Below are positions 7,918 through 15,785 of a stretch of DNA of 64,000 nt, piece after piece. A program made the position numbers and the translations under genes. The notes beneath the pieces were generated by a model. The model searched no databases. It saw nothing but the letters and a program-made list of their open reading frames with translations, and was not told where the DNA came from. The stretch spans positions 3,286,001-3,350,000 of the forward strand of contig NZ_CP192260.1 of the NCBI RefSeq assembly GCF_050574275.1, read 5' to 3'. This DNA is from Virgibacillus_F flavescens (GTDB lineage Bacteria; Bacillota; Bacilli; Bacillales; Amphibacillaceae). How positions within the stretch are numbered: the stretch's first letter is position 1; each line of letters opens with the position of its first letter.

Positions 7918-8134
7918 AGGCTCACTCCCTTACATAAATTTTATCCTCCTACCCTTTTTTTATCACTTTTCATCATTAATAGATTGATAGAAAAAACCAT
8001 TGTATTTGATAGTATGCTAACAAATTGTAACGATGTGAAACACGGCATTCCACCTAGGTCTTTAGTGGGTTTTTTCAGGTGGGACCCATTTAAAACCATT
8101 TATATATATGTCCAATCAGTCATAGTAGAACATG

Positions 8135-8143
8135 CATAAATTA
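8135..8143 (+). promoter_or_regulatory. Possible SigK -10 element
   Basis: CATAAATTA matches CATA-N3-TA of mother-cell SigK promoters, about 27 bases before the start codon of the collagen-like gene. The -35 region is not convincing, so this rests mainly on the -10 and on the gene's probable spore role. Confidence 0.35.
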
Positions 8144-8169
8144 GTGTAGTAATAGAGGAGGTGACATAG

Positions 8170-8979
8170 ATGCGAGTAACAATGATAAACTCTTCAGGCA
8201 GCGGTTCTCTTGGGTGCTGTCCACTTTATTCAATTCCTAAGAAACAATGTAAATGCCCACCAGGACCTCGTGGACCACGCGGACCTCAAGGACCTACTGG
8301 TGCTACTGGACCTCAGGGACCTCCTGGAACACCTGGGGCAGCTGGGGCTACAGGTGCTACTGGACCTCAAGGACCTGCTGGCGCTACCGGACCTCAAGGA
8401 CCTGCCGGCGCTACAGGGGCGGCTGGTGCAACTGGGGCTACCGGACCTCAAGGACCTGCCGGTGCTACGGGTTCGGCTGGGGCTACTGGTGCTACCGGAC
8501 CTCAAGGACCTGCCGGCGCTACAGGTGCGGCTGGGGCTACAGGTGCAGCAGGCGGGATAGCAGACTTTGCGGATTTCTTTGCTTTAATGCCTCCTGATAA
8601 CGCTGCGACAGTAGCTCCTGGAACGGATGTAAGCTTCCCTCAAGATGGTCCAACTAGCGGAACGGCCATTTCTCGAGTTAACGCTACTACATTCAACCTG
8701 GAAGAAATCGGGGTATACCAGGTTTTATTTCAGGTAAGTGTAACGGAAGCTGGTCAGCTCATATTAACAATTAATGGAGCCGATTTAGCCTATACGGTGG
8801 TCGGACGTGCAACAGGAACTTCTCAGATAATAGGCATGGCACTAGTAGAAACATCCGTAATTAATTCCTTGCTGACTGTACGAAATCCTGCTGGTAACGC
8901 GACTGCATTAACCATCACTCCATTAGCAGGTGGAACACGACCAGTATCCGCACACTTAGTAATAACACGTTTACAATAG
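8170..8979 (+). CDS. Collagen-like exosporium/spore surface protein (BclA type)
   Basis: 269 residues. An N-terminal part with CC and C-x-C (residues 17-35) is followed by a Gly-X-Y region (about 35-135) made of GPQ, GPA, GAT and GAA triplets, many in a repeating GPQGPAGATG unit, then a C-terminal beta domain beginning IADFADFFALMPPDN and ending VSAHLVITRLQ. This is the arrangement of BclA-like glycoproteins: Thr in GAT triplets is the usual glycosylation site and the C-terminal domain trimerises like TNF/C1q. ATG follows GAGGAGGTGAC. It has its own terminator. The DNA of the collagen region is repetitive, so triplet number may vary between strains. I see no clear exosporium leader consensus. 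Confidence 0.88.
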   Translation: MRVTMINSSGSGSLGCCPLYSIPKKQCKCPPGPRGPRGPQGPTGATGPQGPPGTPGAAGATGATGPQGPAGATGPQGPAGATGAAGATGATGPQGPAGATGSAGATGATGPQGPAGATGAAGATGAAGGIADFADFFALMPPDNAATVAPGTDVSFPQDGPTSGTAISRVNATTFNLEEIGVYQVLFQVSVTEAGQLILTINGADLAYTVVGRATGTSQIIGMALVETSVINSLLTVRNPAGNATALTITPLAGGTRPVSAHLVITRLQ

Positions 8980-8997
8980 TGTTTTGATATATATTGC

Positions 8998-9032
8998 GGT
9001 TAGCCCAAATTATGAGGCTAACCTTTATTTTT
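8998..9032 (+). terminator. Rho-independent terminator
   Basis: GGTTAGCC, a ten-base loop, GGCTAACC, then TTTATTTTTG, just after the collagen-like gene. Confidence 0.85.
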
Positions 9033-9077
9033 GAAATTAAATCAAAGTAAAGTTAGTTTAAAAGATCACGCTCACTA

Positions 9078-9467
9078 TTATTCGTTCACTACTTGTGTTG
9101 ACATCCACCATATATTTCCAGACGGATCCAGAACTCCACCACGCTGATCAGGTTCGCCTTCCTTTTTGACAGGTTCCTGGACAGACTCCCCTCCAGCTTC
9201 AAGAGCTCGTTGATACGTCTTCATAGCATCTTGAACATACATATGTACGTGTGATGGCGCAGCACTTCCAGCTTCAGATGACCCGCCAATCATAACAACC
9301 GTGTCATCCAACTTCACTTCGGCGTGCATAATCGTCCCATCAGGCCGTTCGTAACAGCGCAATTCCTTTCCATCAAAAGCTTTTTGCAAAAAGGTGATGA
9401 CAGCGCGTGCGTCTTTTGCTATTAAATACGGTGATACGGAATTATATCCTTCCGGTTTCCAGTTCAT
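9078..9467 (-). CDS. VOC-superfamily protein (PhnB/glyoxalase-like)
   Basis: 129 residues. SVSPYLIAKDARAVITFLQKAF, then RPDGTIMHAEVKLDDTVVMI and a final DPSGNIWWMST give the beta-alpha-beta-beta-beta modules of the PhnB-like branch of the vicinal oxygen chelate superfamily. Several metal-binding positions found in glyoxalases are recognisable (H48 in IMHAEV), but the substrate is unknown. ATG follows GGAGGAGGTCG. Monocistronic. Confidence 0.88.
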   Translation of the reverse strand: MNWKPEGYNSVSPYLIAKDARAVITFLQKAFDGKELRCYERPDGTIMHAEVKLDDTVVMIGGSSEAGSAAPSHVHMYVQDAMKTYQRALEAGGESVQEPVKKEGEPDQRGGVLDPSGNIWWMSTQVVNE

Positions 9468-9562
9468 ATCACTCGACCTCCTCCATGTATTTTCTCCTTA
9501 TTTATTAGCTTACCATAAGTTATGTATAATTATCTAAAATTTCCAACATTAATTAAACCGAT

Positions 9563-9616
9563 AAAAAAACACCCCGTTGTCCTGCTGCTTTGCATGGATA
9601 ACTGGGATGTTTTTTA
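9563..9616 (-). terminator. Terminator downstream of tRNA-Val
   Basis: On the minus strand AACATCCCAGTTATCC pairs imperfectly with GGACAACGGGGTGTT and is followed by a T run; A and T runs on both sides allow action in either direction. Confidence 0.7.
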
Positions 9617-9628
9617 TATGAATATGAA

Positions 9629-9700
9629 TGAGCCGTACTGGATTTGAACCAGTGACCCCTTGCCTGTCAAGCAAGTATTCTCCCGCTGAACTAACGGCTC
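9629..9700 (-). tRNA. tRNA-Val (GAC)
   Basis: 72 bases fold as a full cloverleaf: acceptor GAGCCGT/ACGGCTC, D stem GTTC/GAAT, anticodon stem CTTGC/GCAAG around loop TTGACAG (anticodon GAC), and T arm ACTGG-TTCAAAT-CCAGT. Discriminator A. CCA is not encoded. It stands alone, not in a tRNA cluster. Confidence 0.95.
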
Positions 9701-9742
9701 GTAAAATAAGATTACTATTTTACTATAAAGCATATTTTCATA

Positions 9743-9982
9743 CTACGTCAATAGGTTTGTGATTAATGTGAAGAAAAGAATCATACCGGTAAGAATATAT
9801 AAGTATCCAACAACCTTTTTACCTTTTAACACATTTTCCAGCCCAAACGATGTAAGTACAACAATCCAAAACGGAAGTGTAACAAACAATGGTGGACGGA
9901 AACTATCATCAATTAAATAGTAGAAACCAAATCCAATCGCCAGTATGGCAATAACTATATTTATTCTGCGTAGTAGTTTCAA
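9743..9982 (-). CDS. Small membrane protein, DUF3953/YczI-like
   Basis: 79 residues with three hydrophobic segments (about 8-24, 31-46, 57-77). The overall plan (short basic start, three helices, ENVLKGKK in the cytoplasmic loop) resembles YczI/DUF3953 proteins, but I am not certain. ATG follows GGAGGTG. The first REP-like repeat pair of this region lies 30 bases upstream. Function unknown. Confidence 0.6.
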   Translation of the reverse strand: MKLLRRINIVIAILAIGFGFYYLIDDSFRPPLFVTLPFWIVVLTSFGLENVLKGKKVVGYLYILTGMILFFTLITNLLT

Positions 9983-10013
9983 AATTTCACCTCCATTTTA
10001 CTGGGACAATGGA

Positions 10014-10074
10014 GGGACGAGGGGACGGTTCTTCTGTCCCATTTGTTGGGACAGAAGAACCGTCCCCTTGTCCC
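10014..10074. repeat. REP-like 27-base repeat, inverted pair 1
   Basis: GGGACGAGGGGACGGTTCT... at 10014-10040 and its near-perfect reverse complement at 10048-10074, separated by seven bases: a hairpin of about 26 pairs. It lies between the stop of the haloperoxidase-like gene and the next gene. Confidence 0.9.
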
Positions 10075-10076
10075 TT

Positions 10077-10943
10077 TTAAATATATAAGGTTGGTTTGCT
10101 GCTTTTTTTCTTATCGTCTTCTATAACCAGAGACGAGCAGTGATCCGGGAATTCATACGGAATAAATTGACGGTTCAAATCTGGTAGAATCTGCGCATCT
10201 TTATAGTTTCTAAAAGATGTATCGATTTCGCTGTATTTTTTCAGATACCTTACAATTACCCTTCCAATATATCTTCCTAGTTCAATTCCTTCATCGTTAT
10301 CTGCTGGAAAATGAACTCCTGCATATAAGCGGCTGACAGCGTCACTCTCTGCTATCTGTTTTAATTTTTTTGCCTCTTTTGGAAAATAATAGCTCAGTAA
10401 CACTTCAGCGCATCCTGATAGTGTTGCATGACCAGATGGATACGTAGGAAAGCGCGGTGTACACAACAACGTTCGCATCGTCTGATCATATTGATCAGGT
10501 CTTGCTACGTCCCAACGATATTTCAAGTCCCACACTACAACCATTGTATCATTTAAAGCTGCCTGCACAGTTGCCATGATTCTTGCTGCAAGCGTTGGGG
10601 TGACTCCGTACGTATCGATCAGTCGATCAATAACAGGTGTCCATTGTTTCGTTGGAGCTCCCGTACCATAGTATATAGCAACAGCTTTTTGATGCGGAGT
10701 AAGTTTCTTTAGTGCTTTTTGAACAATAATTAACTGTTGTTCAAAATCGATCCTGTTTGGATCTTTGATTGGCAGTTGCAAACTATTGCCAGACGGAGAT
10801 AAAAAATCCCCTTTTCTGTCTCGCTTCAGATAAAATAGCGGCCATGATCCAGCAAGCGGCGTCACAGGGTCATTCGGTGGTTTTTTCTCACCTGCATAAG
10901 GGACTTTTGACCATCTTAAATAATCGTAATTCAACTCTTTCAC
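10077..10943 (-). CDS. Vanadium haloperoxidase/PAP2-family protein
   Basis: 288 residues, no signal peptide. The three active-site blocks of the acid phosphatase/vanadium haloperoxidase superfamily are all present: K141-x6-R148P149 (KYRWDVARP), PSGHA at 169-173, and SR-x3-G-x-H (SRLYAGVH, 204-211). The family binds phosphate or vanadate and either hydrolyses phosphoesters or oxidises halides; sequence alone does not settle which. The N-terminal part contains a GSWPLFYLKR block I associate with soluble Bacillus members. Its stop is immediately followed by a REP-like repeat pair. Confidence 0.88.
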   Translation of the reverse strand: MKELNYDYLRWSKVPYAGEKKPPNDPVTPLAGSWPLFYLKRDRKGDFLSPSGNSLQLPIKDPNRIDFEQQLIIVQKALKKLTPHQKAVAIYYGTGAPTKQWTPVIDRLIDTYGVTPTLAARIMATVQAALNDTMVVVWDLKYRWDVARPDQYDQTMRTLLCTPRFPTYPSGHATLSGCAEVLLSYYFPKEAKKLKQIAESDAVSRLYAGVHFPADNDEGIELGRYIGRVIVRYLKKYSEIDTSFRNYKDAQILPDLNRQFIPYEFPDHCSSLVIEDDKKKSSKPTLYI

Positions 10944-11024
10944 ACCTCCAGTTCTTTCTTTTTCATACTATGTAAGAACTGAAGATGTGATTGGATTACA
11001 TAACTCATTTGTTGCTATTTATTT

Positions 11025-11507
11025 TCAGGAAACCACTTGTCTGTTTTCGTTGAATTCTTCACCGCGCGATAAAATTGGTATATACACTTCCACCTCTTCG
11101 CCAATTTCGACCGGGTGGTATGTCTCAACGATATAGTCATTCTGGTTAATTATATAACCTTGCTCTTCAGCCCATGCTAAAAGTTCTGAGTAAAGATCGC
11201 TTACATTCGTCATTTTACCTCTAATTGTCACAAATTCATCCTCGACCTCAAGGTACTCCATATGTTCAGGAGCAATCTCGACAGGTTCAGAAACTAGGAC
11301 TCCAACATAATAAATCCCTTCCACATGCGTTTCATCCTTCTTAGGTTCAAACAATGAAACTTCTATTCCAGTGTGATTTTGAATACGAGTGGCTTCTTCC
11401 ATGAAATTCTGTGCATGCTTCGGAACTTCACTAGCGTAATCTCCAAAAGCACAACTGTGTTTCTTTCCAATGATTTTAAACGCCTTCGTTACCTTCTGAC
11501 AGCTCAC
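11025..11507 (-). CDS. GyrI-like effector-binding protein
   Basis: 160 residues from a GTG at 11507 behind GGGGGTG; the longer frame from 11582 runs through a repeat and is unlikely. The protein opens CQKVTKAFKIIGKKHSCAF and has the alternating strands of the GyrI/SOUL-like effector-binding domain, with E-rich strands (EIGEEVEVYIPI) near the end. No DNA-binding domain. Such stand-alone domains bind small hydrophobic or cationic compounds. The gene follows a GNAT gene whose 3' end lies in a repeat pair. Confidence 0.75.
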   Translation of the reverse strand: MSCQKVTKAFKIIGKKHSCAFGDYASEVPKHAQNFMEEATRIQNHTGIEVSLFEPKKDETHVEGIYYVGVLVSEPVEIAPEHMEYLEVEDEFVTIRGKMTNVSDLYSELLAWAEEQGYIINQNDYIVETYHPVEIGEEVEVYIPILSRGEEFNENRQVVS

Positions 11508-11540
11508 TAGAAACACCCCCTGAATGTAGTCGTGTGACGG

Positions 11541-11602
11541 GCGGGACAGCGGGACGGTTCTGTTGTCCCTACCGGGACACAAGAACCGTCCCGCTGTCCC
11601 GC
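11541..11602. repeat. REP-like repeat, inverted pair 2
   Basis: GCGGGACAGCGGGACGGTTC... at 11541-11569 and its inverse at 11574-11602 with a 4-base loop, giving a long hairpin. The right copy supplies the last codons and stop of the GNAT gene (11569-12081). Confidence 0.9.
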
Positions 11603-12081
11603 TTTAAAACCATTCGTACTGTTTGTAGAATATGTCCATCAAAGTCGTCATCAAATTCTGATACAGTTTCAAAACCTTTTGCTTCATAAAAGGTACGGCC
11701 GCTCTTGTTTTCTTTTTCCACATTAATGTAAATTTCTGCTGCACCTTTTAGTTTACTTATACCCAGTTTCAGCAATTTTGTACCAATACCTGCACCTTGA
11801 AAAGCTGGCAATAAATAAATCGCACCAAGTTCAGCACTTCCATCTTTTTTAATAGGAGAAAAATTTGCAAACCCAACAACTTCTCCGTTAACTTCTGCAA
11901 GGAACAAGTACGAAGTTTCCAGCCGTTTTTTCATCATTTCCGAACTGTAAGCCGAAGCTATAAACCGTTCCTGGATATCAATGGGTATTAGACCTTTGTA
12001 GGTGTGCTTCCAGCTGGCTTTTGCGACGTGTTGGACATGTGGTATATATTCAACGTTCATTTCGCGAGTCGTGTATTTCAT
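11569..12081 (-). CDS. GNAT N-acetyltransferase
   Basis: 170 residues. GAIYLLPAFQGAGIGTKLLK (about 88-107) holds the Q/R-x-x-G-x-G/A acetyl-CoA pyrophosphate loop; the C-terminal YINVEKENKSGRTFYEAKGF is the standard last strand-helix. The acceptor is unknown. Residues after about 160 (RDSGTVLVSR) are encoded by a REP-like repeat, so the natural C terminus has been replaced by repeat sequence. The start overlaps the 3' end of the upstream small membrane gene by 32 bases, which also reads through a repeat. Confidence 0.88.
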   Translation of the reverse strand: MKYTTREMNVEYIPHVQHVAKASWKHTYKGLIPIDIQERFIASAYSSEMMKKRLETSYLFLAEVNGEVVGFANFSPIKKDGSAELGAIYLLPAFQGAGIGTKLLKLGISKLKGAAEIYINVEKENKSGRTFYEAKGFETVSEFDDDFDGHILQTVRMVLKRDSGTVLVSR

Positions 12082-12247
12082 TATTTATCGACCTTTCCGG
12101 GACAAAGGGACGGTTCTGTTGTCCCAGCTTTTTTTCAATCCGATTAACTTTCTTAAATAAAATGACAATTACGATGATGATCCCTAGCGGTATACCCCAT
12201 ACAATTACGATACCAAGTATCATGGATAATACTGCCATAGAACTCAT
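12050..12247 (-). CDS. Small membrane protein with repeat-encoded tail
   Basis: 65 residues: one or two tight hydrophobic segments (about 3-31) followed by KKVNRIEKKLGQQ and a short polar tail. The tail NRPFVPER is the translation of a REP-like repeat at 12097-12125, after which the frame runs into the start of the GNAT gene. The original gene probably ended soon after RIEKKLG. ATG follows AAGGAGTTG. I do not recognise a family. Confidence 0.6.
   Translation of the reverse strand: MSSMAVLSMILGIVIVWGIPLGIIIVIVILFKKVNRIEKKLGQQNRPFVPERSINNEIHDSRNER
12097..12125 (-). repeat. REP-like repeat, single copy
   Basis: CCGGGACAAAGGGACGGTTC... Minus-strand reading gives the GGGACAACAGAACCGTCCC form. 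It lies inside the 3' end of the small membrane gene. Confidence 0.9.
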
Positions 12248-12266
12248 AGGAACAACTCCTTTTTAG

Positions 12267-12298
12267 CGGGTTAGCAGGACGGTTTTCACGTCCCGGCC
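12267..12298. repeat. Degenerate REP-like repeat
   Basis: GCGGGTTAGCAGGACGGTTTTCACGTCCC keeps the spacing and the GGACGGTT core but several positions have changed. It lies between two small membrane protein genes. Confidence 0.65.
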
Positions 12299-12308
12299 AC
12301 TGGCCAAA

Positions 12309-12602
12309 TTAATCGAAAATAGCGTTAAGAACAATATAAATTATTATCAGAGCAAATACAGATCCTCTCCCGATATGTTTGTTATTTTCACCCAATATTC
12401 TTCTGAATAACTTCACTAATAATTTGTGGATTACAGCGACACCTAGCATGAAAGGAATAAATAATAAGAAAATATAAATGATATTATTAGCTGGTATCAA
12501 ATCCGTGAATAATACTATAAAAGTAATCGCTACAATAGTTGAAAGGAATACTGATAAATCATTATCATAGCTTGGAAATAGCCATTTTAAGAACTTTTTC
12601 AT
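12309..12602 (-). CDS. Hypothetical membrane protein
   Basis: 97 residues with three hydrophobic segments (about 18-36, 42-60, 80-96). Basic N terminus (MKKFLKWLF) and a basic loop KLLVKLFRRILGENNKHIGR suggest an inside N terminus. Start behind AAAGGTGATC. No family recognised. REP-like repeats lie on both sides. Confidence 0.6.
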   Translation of the reverse strand: MKKFLKWLFPSYDNDLSVFLSTIVAITFIVLFTDLIPANNIIYIFLLFIPFMLGVAVIHKLLVKLFRRILGENNKHIGRGSVFALIIIYIVLNAIFD

Positions 12603-12657
12603 GAATGATCACCTTTTCGTTGAATTATCTGTCTGAATTTTTATGTCTGAACTAACT

Positions 12658-12687
12658 GGGACAGAAGAACCGTCCCTCAAGTCCCGG
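12658..12687 (+). repeat. REP-like repeat, single copy
   Basis: GGGACAGAAGAACCGTCCC followed by TCAAGTCCCGG. It contains the stop codon and the last two codons of the gene at 12677-13378. Confidence 0.9.
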
Positions 12688-13378
12688 TCAAACTCCAGTC
12701 AATTTCCGTTTTTTCATTACAGTAAAAACCTTCCAAGCCACATGATTCCACAATTTTCCTTGTAGTAGATTTGTCTGAACATAACATAGAAAAATGGTTA
12801 TCCCAGTGAGTAGTTAACAAGATTTCATTATTATGCGTAAATACGTTTATTGGGTTGTTTAGAAACTCGATTTTGCCGGCGATTAGATCTTCAACATATT
12901 CAAGCTTTCTTTCCGTACAAAATTCATCTCCGCACCACAGCCAGTCGTAACCCTCTTCTTTTAAATACTGGAGTATATCCTTCATTTCAAAAGCAGGAAA
13001 AGAACCTACAACAGGAGGTACAATCTTCTTTTCATTACATACGTCATCAATTTGTTTTGCCAGTTTCTCATTTGCATACTTATTCAAACTAGCTATTAGA
13101 GTTCTTAAACCAATATCCAGTTGACGGTAATCTTTAATTCCAGATATTTTTAAAAACTCCTTCCATTTTATCCTGTCACAATGTTCGATAATGGCATTTC
13201 CATCTGGAAACGTATCTGGTATAAACAGTTCAAAATCTATGGTTTTCGGTTTAATAAACGGATGGAAAATGATAAATACTTCTTCAAATTCATCTTTGTA
13301 GAACTCCTTAATCGGCATCCCTACTTCAGCACAAACCGCATACCGATGGGGCGCAGGTATAGCCTTGGTTTCTGACAT
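12677..13378 (-). CDS. Hypothetical protein, possibly DUF2711
   Basis: 233 residues from the third ATG-type codon (13378), which has ideal spacing to GGAGG; codons at 13387 and 13384 are too close. The pattern EVFIIFHPFIKPKTIDFELF, then DRIKWKEFLKISGIKDYRQLDIGLRT and WLWCGDEFCTERKLEYVEDL resembles DUF2711 proteins of Bacillus (moderate recall). The final residues SLTGT are followed by a stop inside a REP-like repeat. Soluble; function unknown. Confidence 0.6.
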   Translation of the reverse strand: MSETKAIPAPHRYAVCAEVGMPIKEFYKDEFEEVFIIFHPFIKPKTIDFELFIPDTFPDGNAIIEHCDRIKWKEFLKISGIKDYRQLDIGLRTLIASLNKYANEKLAKQIDDVCNEKKIVPPVVGSFPAFEMKDILQYLKEEGYDWLWCGDEFCTERKLEYVEDLIAGKIEFLNNPINVFTHNNEILLTTHWDNHFSMLCSDKSTTRKIVESCGLEGFYCNEKTEIDWSLTGT

Positions 13379-13392
13379 GAACATCACCTCCT

Positions 13393-13447
13393 GGGACAGA
13401 AGAACCGTCCCCTTGTCCCGGGGACAGCGGGACGGTTCTTGTGTCCC
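13393..13447. repeat. REP-like repeat, inverted pair 3
   Basis: A copy at 13393-13419 and an inverse copy at 13421-13447 with a single base between them. The right end touches the stop codon of the membrane gene 13448-13804, the left end the ribosome site of the gene at 12677-13378. Confidence 0.9.
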
Positions 13448-13804
13448 TCATAATCGATTTTTGTTTTCCAGCCGATAAGCGAACATAGCCATTATTCCTA
13501 TTGGCACTCCTCCAACAATATAAATAACCAAAACCGGAAGCAGCCCTTTAAAAGTCATGGAATTATTGAATAAAATTAAGCAAGCAAGATACACCGTAAC
13601 GATAGTATAAAATAAAGCCATGATTTTTCTTTTTTTACGAAATGCTGACACTCCCGCGAGTAACATTGTTGCTGTTACAAAACCTAAGATACCTTGAATT
13701 GCGGGTAGTAATAATATGTCCTGGTTATTTGTCAGCAAGGGGTAACCGGTTAAAGCGACGGTGATAATGCCTATAGCAATTTTTATTGAATTATTTTGTA
13801 ACAA
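13448..13804 (-). CDS. Hypothetical four-helix membrane protein
   Basis: 118 residues with four hydrophobic segments (about 8-24, 30-50, 62-79, 86-108) and a basic loop FRKKRKI. The TGA stop abuts a REP-like repeat. Start behind AAAGGTGGTG. No family recognised; an integral membrane protein of unknown role. Confidence 0.6.
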   Translation of the reverse strand: MLQNNSIKIAIGIITVALTGYPLLTNNQDILLLPAIQGILGFVTATMLLAGVSAFRKKRKIMALFYTIVTVYLACLILFNNSMTFKGLLPVLVIYIVGGVPIGIMAMFAYRLENKNRL

Positions 13805-13868
13805 TTGCCCACCACCTTTTTCGAAATATAAATCTCTTTATTTTTATCTATCTAAATGTTCATTTTAA

Positions 13869-14438
13869 CTAATAGATTTTAATATCTTTATAAATACCCT
13901 CAATAATTAAGTTAACTAAAATCTCATATCCTTCTTCGCCAAAGTGAAGTCCATCATTTTTTGACCCTTTAAGGATTTCTGTATAATTTTTCATTGAAAT
14001 CATGTGTTTGAAAAAATCGATTACTGGACTTTCAGTATGATAAGCAACTTCCCTCACCACTTGAGCATAAATATTTAGCTCTTCGTTAGTTCTTGCAAAC
14101 TGAAGCTCCTCATCTACAGGTGGTGGGGTTATTAATATTGATTTATTTGGTTTAATCAAATCTGTAATTTTATAAAGGTTAGTTCTATAGGTATCTATAT
14201 CTATCTTTTTATGGAATGCAGCATCATTAGAACCAAATAAAACCGTGACTAAATCCGGATTATGTTTAATGACATCTTCTTCTATTCTACCTAATGCCAT
14301 ATTTGTGTTATCACCTGCTACTCCAGCATTTATTATGTCAAAACCGTCTAATTTTTTAGCAAGTTTTAACGTTAGCATTGGTTGCCTTAAACCTTCATTT
14401 CTAGCAGTTATACTATCTCCGAAACAAACGAGTTTCAT
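13869..14438 (-). CDS. SGNH/GDSL hydrolase
   Basis: 189 residues. Block I GDSIT (8-12) gives the nucleophile Ser, block II NAGVAGDN the oxyanion Gly, block III GSND (about 70-73) the Asn, and block V DGLHFGEEGY the Asp-x-x-His pair. These are all catalytic positions of SGNH esterases; the layout resembles the isoamyl acetate-hydrolysing branch. No signal peptide, so cytoplasmic. Substrate unknown. The next gene, S41-like, ends 12 bases upstream of the ATG. Confidence 0.92.
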   Translation of the reverse strand: MKLVCFGDSITARNEGLRQPMLTLKLAKKLDGFDIINAGVAGDNTNMALGRIEEDVIKHNPDLVTVLFGSNDAAFHKKIDIDTYRTNLYKITDLIKPNKSILITPPPVDEELQFARTNEELNIYAQVVREVAYHTESPVIDFFKHMISMKNYTEILKGSKNDGLHFGEEGYEILVNLIIEGIYKDIKIY

Positions 14439-14449
14439 CTTATCTCACC

Positions 14450-15736
14450 TCACTTTTGAGCCGGGACAGTAGAACCGTCCCTCTGTCCCGCTAACTCCAG
14501 CGCTTTTGTTAGGTCGATATCTTCATTTATGTGTTCTGGGGTCCAGGGGATATAGATGTCAGGTTGGATACCGATTCCACTCATTCCTTTGCCTTCATCT
14601 ACTTTCGATAACTTGGAAGTTGGATACCATAGTTCGAATTTGTTCTCCCAATCCATAACTGCTATATTCGCATAATCATTTAAGCCTAAAGTAGGTCTTC
14701 CGATAACAGTGACTTTTGATGAATTTTTGCAAATCTCGACAAACGAGTCACCTGAACTTCCACAATAAACGTCTGTTAAAATAATGACGTTTTTGGGACC
14801 AGGTTTCGTCTTCATAATTAAACTCTCTATCATTTCTGCAAAGTCGAGTTCGACAAAACCTTTCCCCTTATTTTCTTCCAGGACTTCTATCAGCATATCT
14901 ATTTGATTTCTTGTTGTTGGATCTTCTATAGAAGAAAATGCACGCTTCAGCAGTTTTTTTCTTAATTCTACGTTTCTGCCAGTACAATTCGTCAACATTA
15001 TTCCATCATCAAAACTGTTTATATCCACTGATTCCCCTTCAAAAAGATAAGGCAGCAAGTCAAAATAGGCTAAGTCACTTCCTCCCTTATTGACTCGAAC
15101 ATCGATGATTAATTTTTCAGCATTCGTTAAAAGGGTATTATTTTCTTTTATGAGCGCTGCAATTGCGTTATGATCCATGAAATCTGTTAACGTCAAAAGT
15201 AGCGAATCTTCCTCTAAAACTTTTAAGGAATGTTCAGGATCGGTACTTTCTTTTTCAAACTTGCTTATATCCAATGTATACAAAATACCATTCTTTCCTT
15301 TTACCTTTGCCTGTTTATAGCAGAGGATGATCGGAATCCAGTTCTCCCTTTCCGCTTCTTTCTCCATTAATTCTCTCGCATGAACCTCAACCAATTCAGG
15401 AACCGTTATTCCGTCTAAAGACAATATCGCTTCACCTGGTTCAACGCGTTTCTCTATACCACTTGCAGTAATATATAATAAATCATTGTATCTTCTAACA
15501 GAAAACCCCACGTCAACCCTCTCGTTCGCATGAGCCTGTTTAAAATTCATATGTAAATCCTTAAAATCCAGTAAATAGTCCTGAACAATTTTTACAAATT
15601 CAGCGTCATTTATATCATTCTTCAATTTAATTTGGTCCCTATAAAAACCAGGAAAATCCCAGCCTTTTTTATCCAAACAACCAGCATAATCGTTATGTAA
15701 AATATCCACCACTTCGTCAAAAATATTTTGGTACAT
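14450..15736 (-). CDS. S41-family peptidase-like protein
   Basis: 428 residues from the ATG at 15736 (AGGAGG at good spacing; the GTG two codons earlier is too close). The tail-specific protease fold is visible: a PDZ-like stretch around GEAILSLDGITVPEL, the conserved LIIDVRVNKGGSD strand (about 209-221), and GSSGDSF (about 326-332) with the candidate nucleophile Ser. No signal peptide, unusual for CtpA types but seen in cytoplasmic S41 relatives. The last dozen residues (QRDGSTVPAQK) come from a REP-like repeat, so the natural end was probably near ALELAG. Confidence 0.82.
   Translation of the reverse strand: MYQNIFDEVVDILHNDYAGCLDKKGWDFPGFYRDQIKLKNDINDAEFVKIVQDYLLDFKDLHMNFKQAHANERVDVGFSVRRYNDLLYITASGIEKRVEPGEAILSLDGITVPELVEVHARELMEKEAERENWIPIILCYKQAKVKGKNGILYTLDISKFEKESTDPEHSLKVLEEDSLLLTLTDFMDHNAIAALIKENNTLLTNAEKLIIDVRVNKGGSDLAYFDLLPYLFEGESVDINSFDDGIMLTNCTGRNVELRKKLLKRAFSSIEDPTTRNQIDMLIEVLEENKGKGFVELDFAEMIESLIMKTKPGPKNVIILTDVYCGSSGDSFVEICKNSSKVTVIGRPTLGLNDYANIAVMDWENKFELWYPTSKLSKVDEGKGMSGIGIQPDIYIPWTPEHINEDIDLTKALELAGQRDGSTVPAQK
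14463..14489 (+). repeat. REP-like repeat, single copy
   Basis: GGGACAGTAGAACCGTCCC plus TCTGTCCC. It encodes the C-terminal tail of the S41-like protein and lies before the SGNH gene. Confidence 0.9.
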
Positions 15737-15751
15737 ATACACCCTCCTAAA

Positions 15752-15780
15752 GGGACAGAGGGACGGTTCTTCTGTCCCGC
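15752..15780 (-). repeat. REP-like repeat, single copy
   Basis: GGGACAGAGGGACGGTTCTT... located between the P-loop gene stop (15786) and the ribosome site of the S41-like gene. Confidence 0.9.
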
Positions 15781-15785
15781 TCCCT

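Noticed and set aside
8050..8082. CCACCT/AGGTGG hairpin upstream of the collagen-like gene
   Set aside because: Weak stem with a 21-base loop and no attached T run; no convincing riboswitch or terminator structure.
8210..8597. Long ORFs in other frames of the collagen-like gene
   Set aside because: Repetitive codons open all frames; they lack ribosome sites and have low-complexity, unnatural composition.
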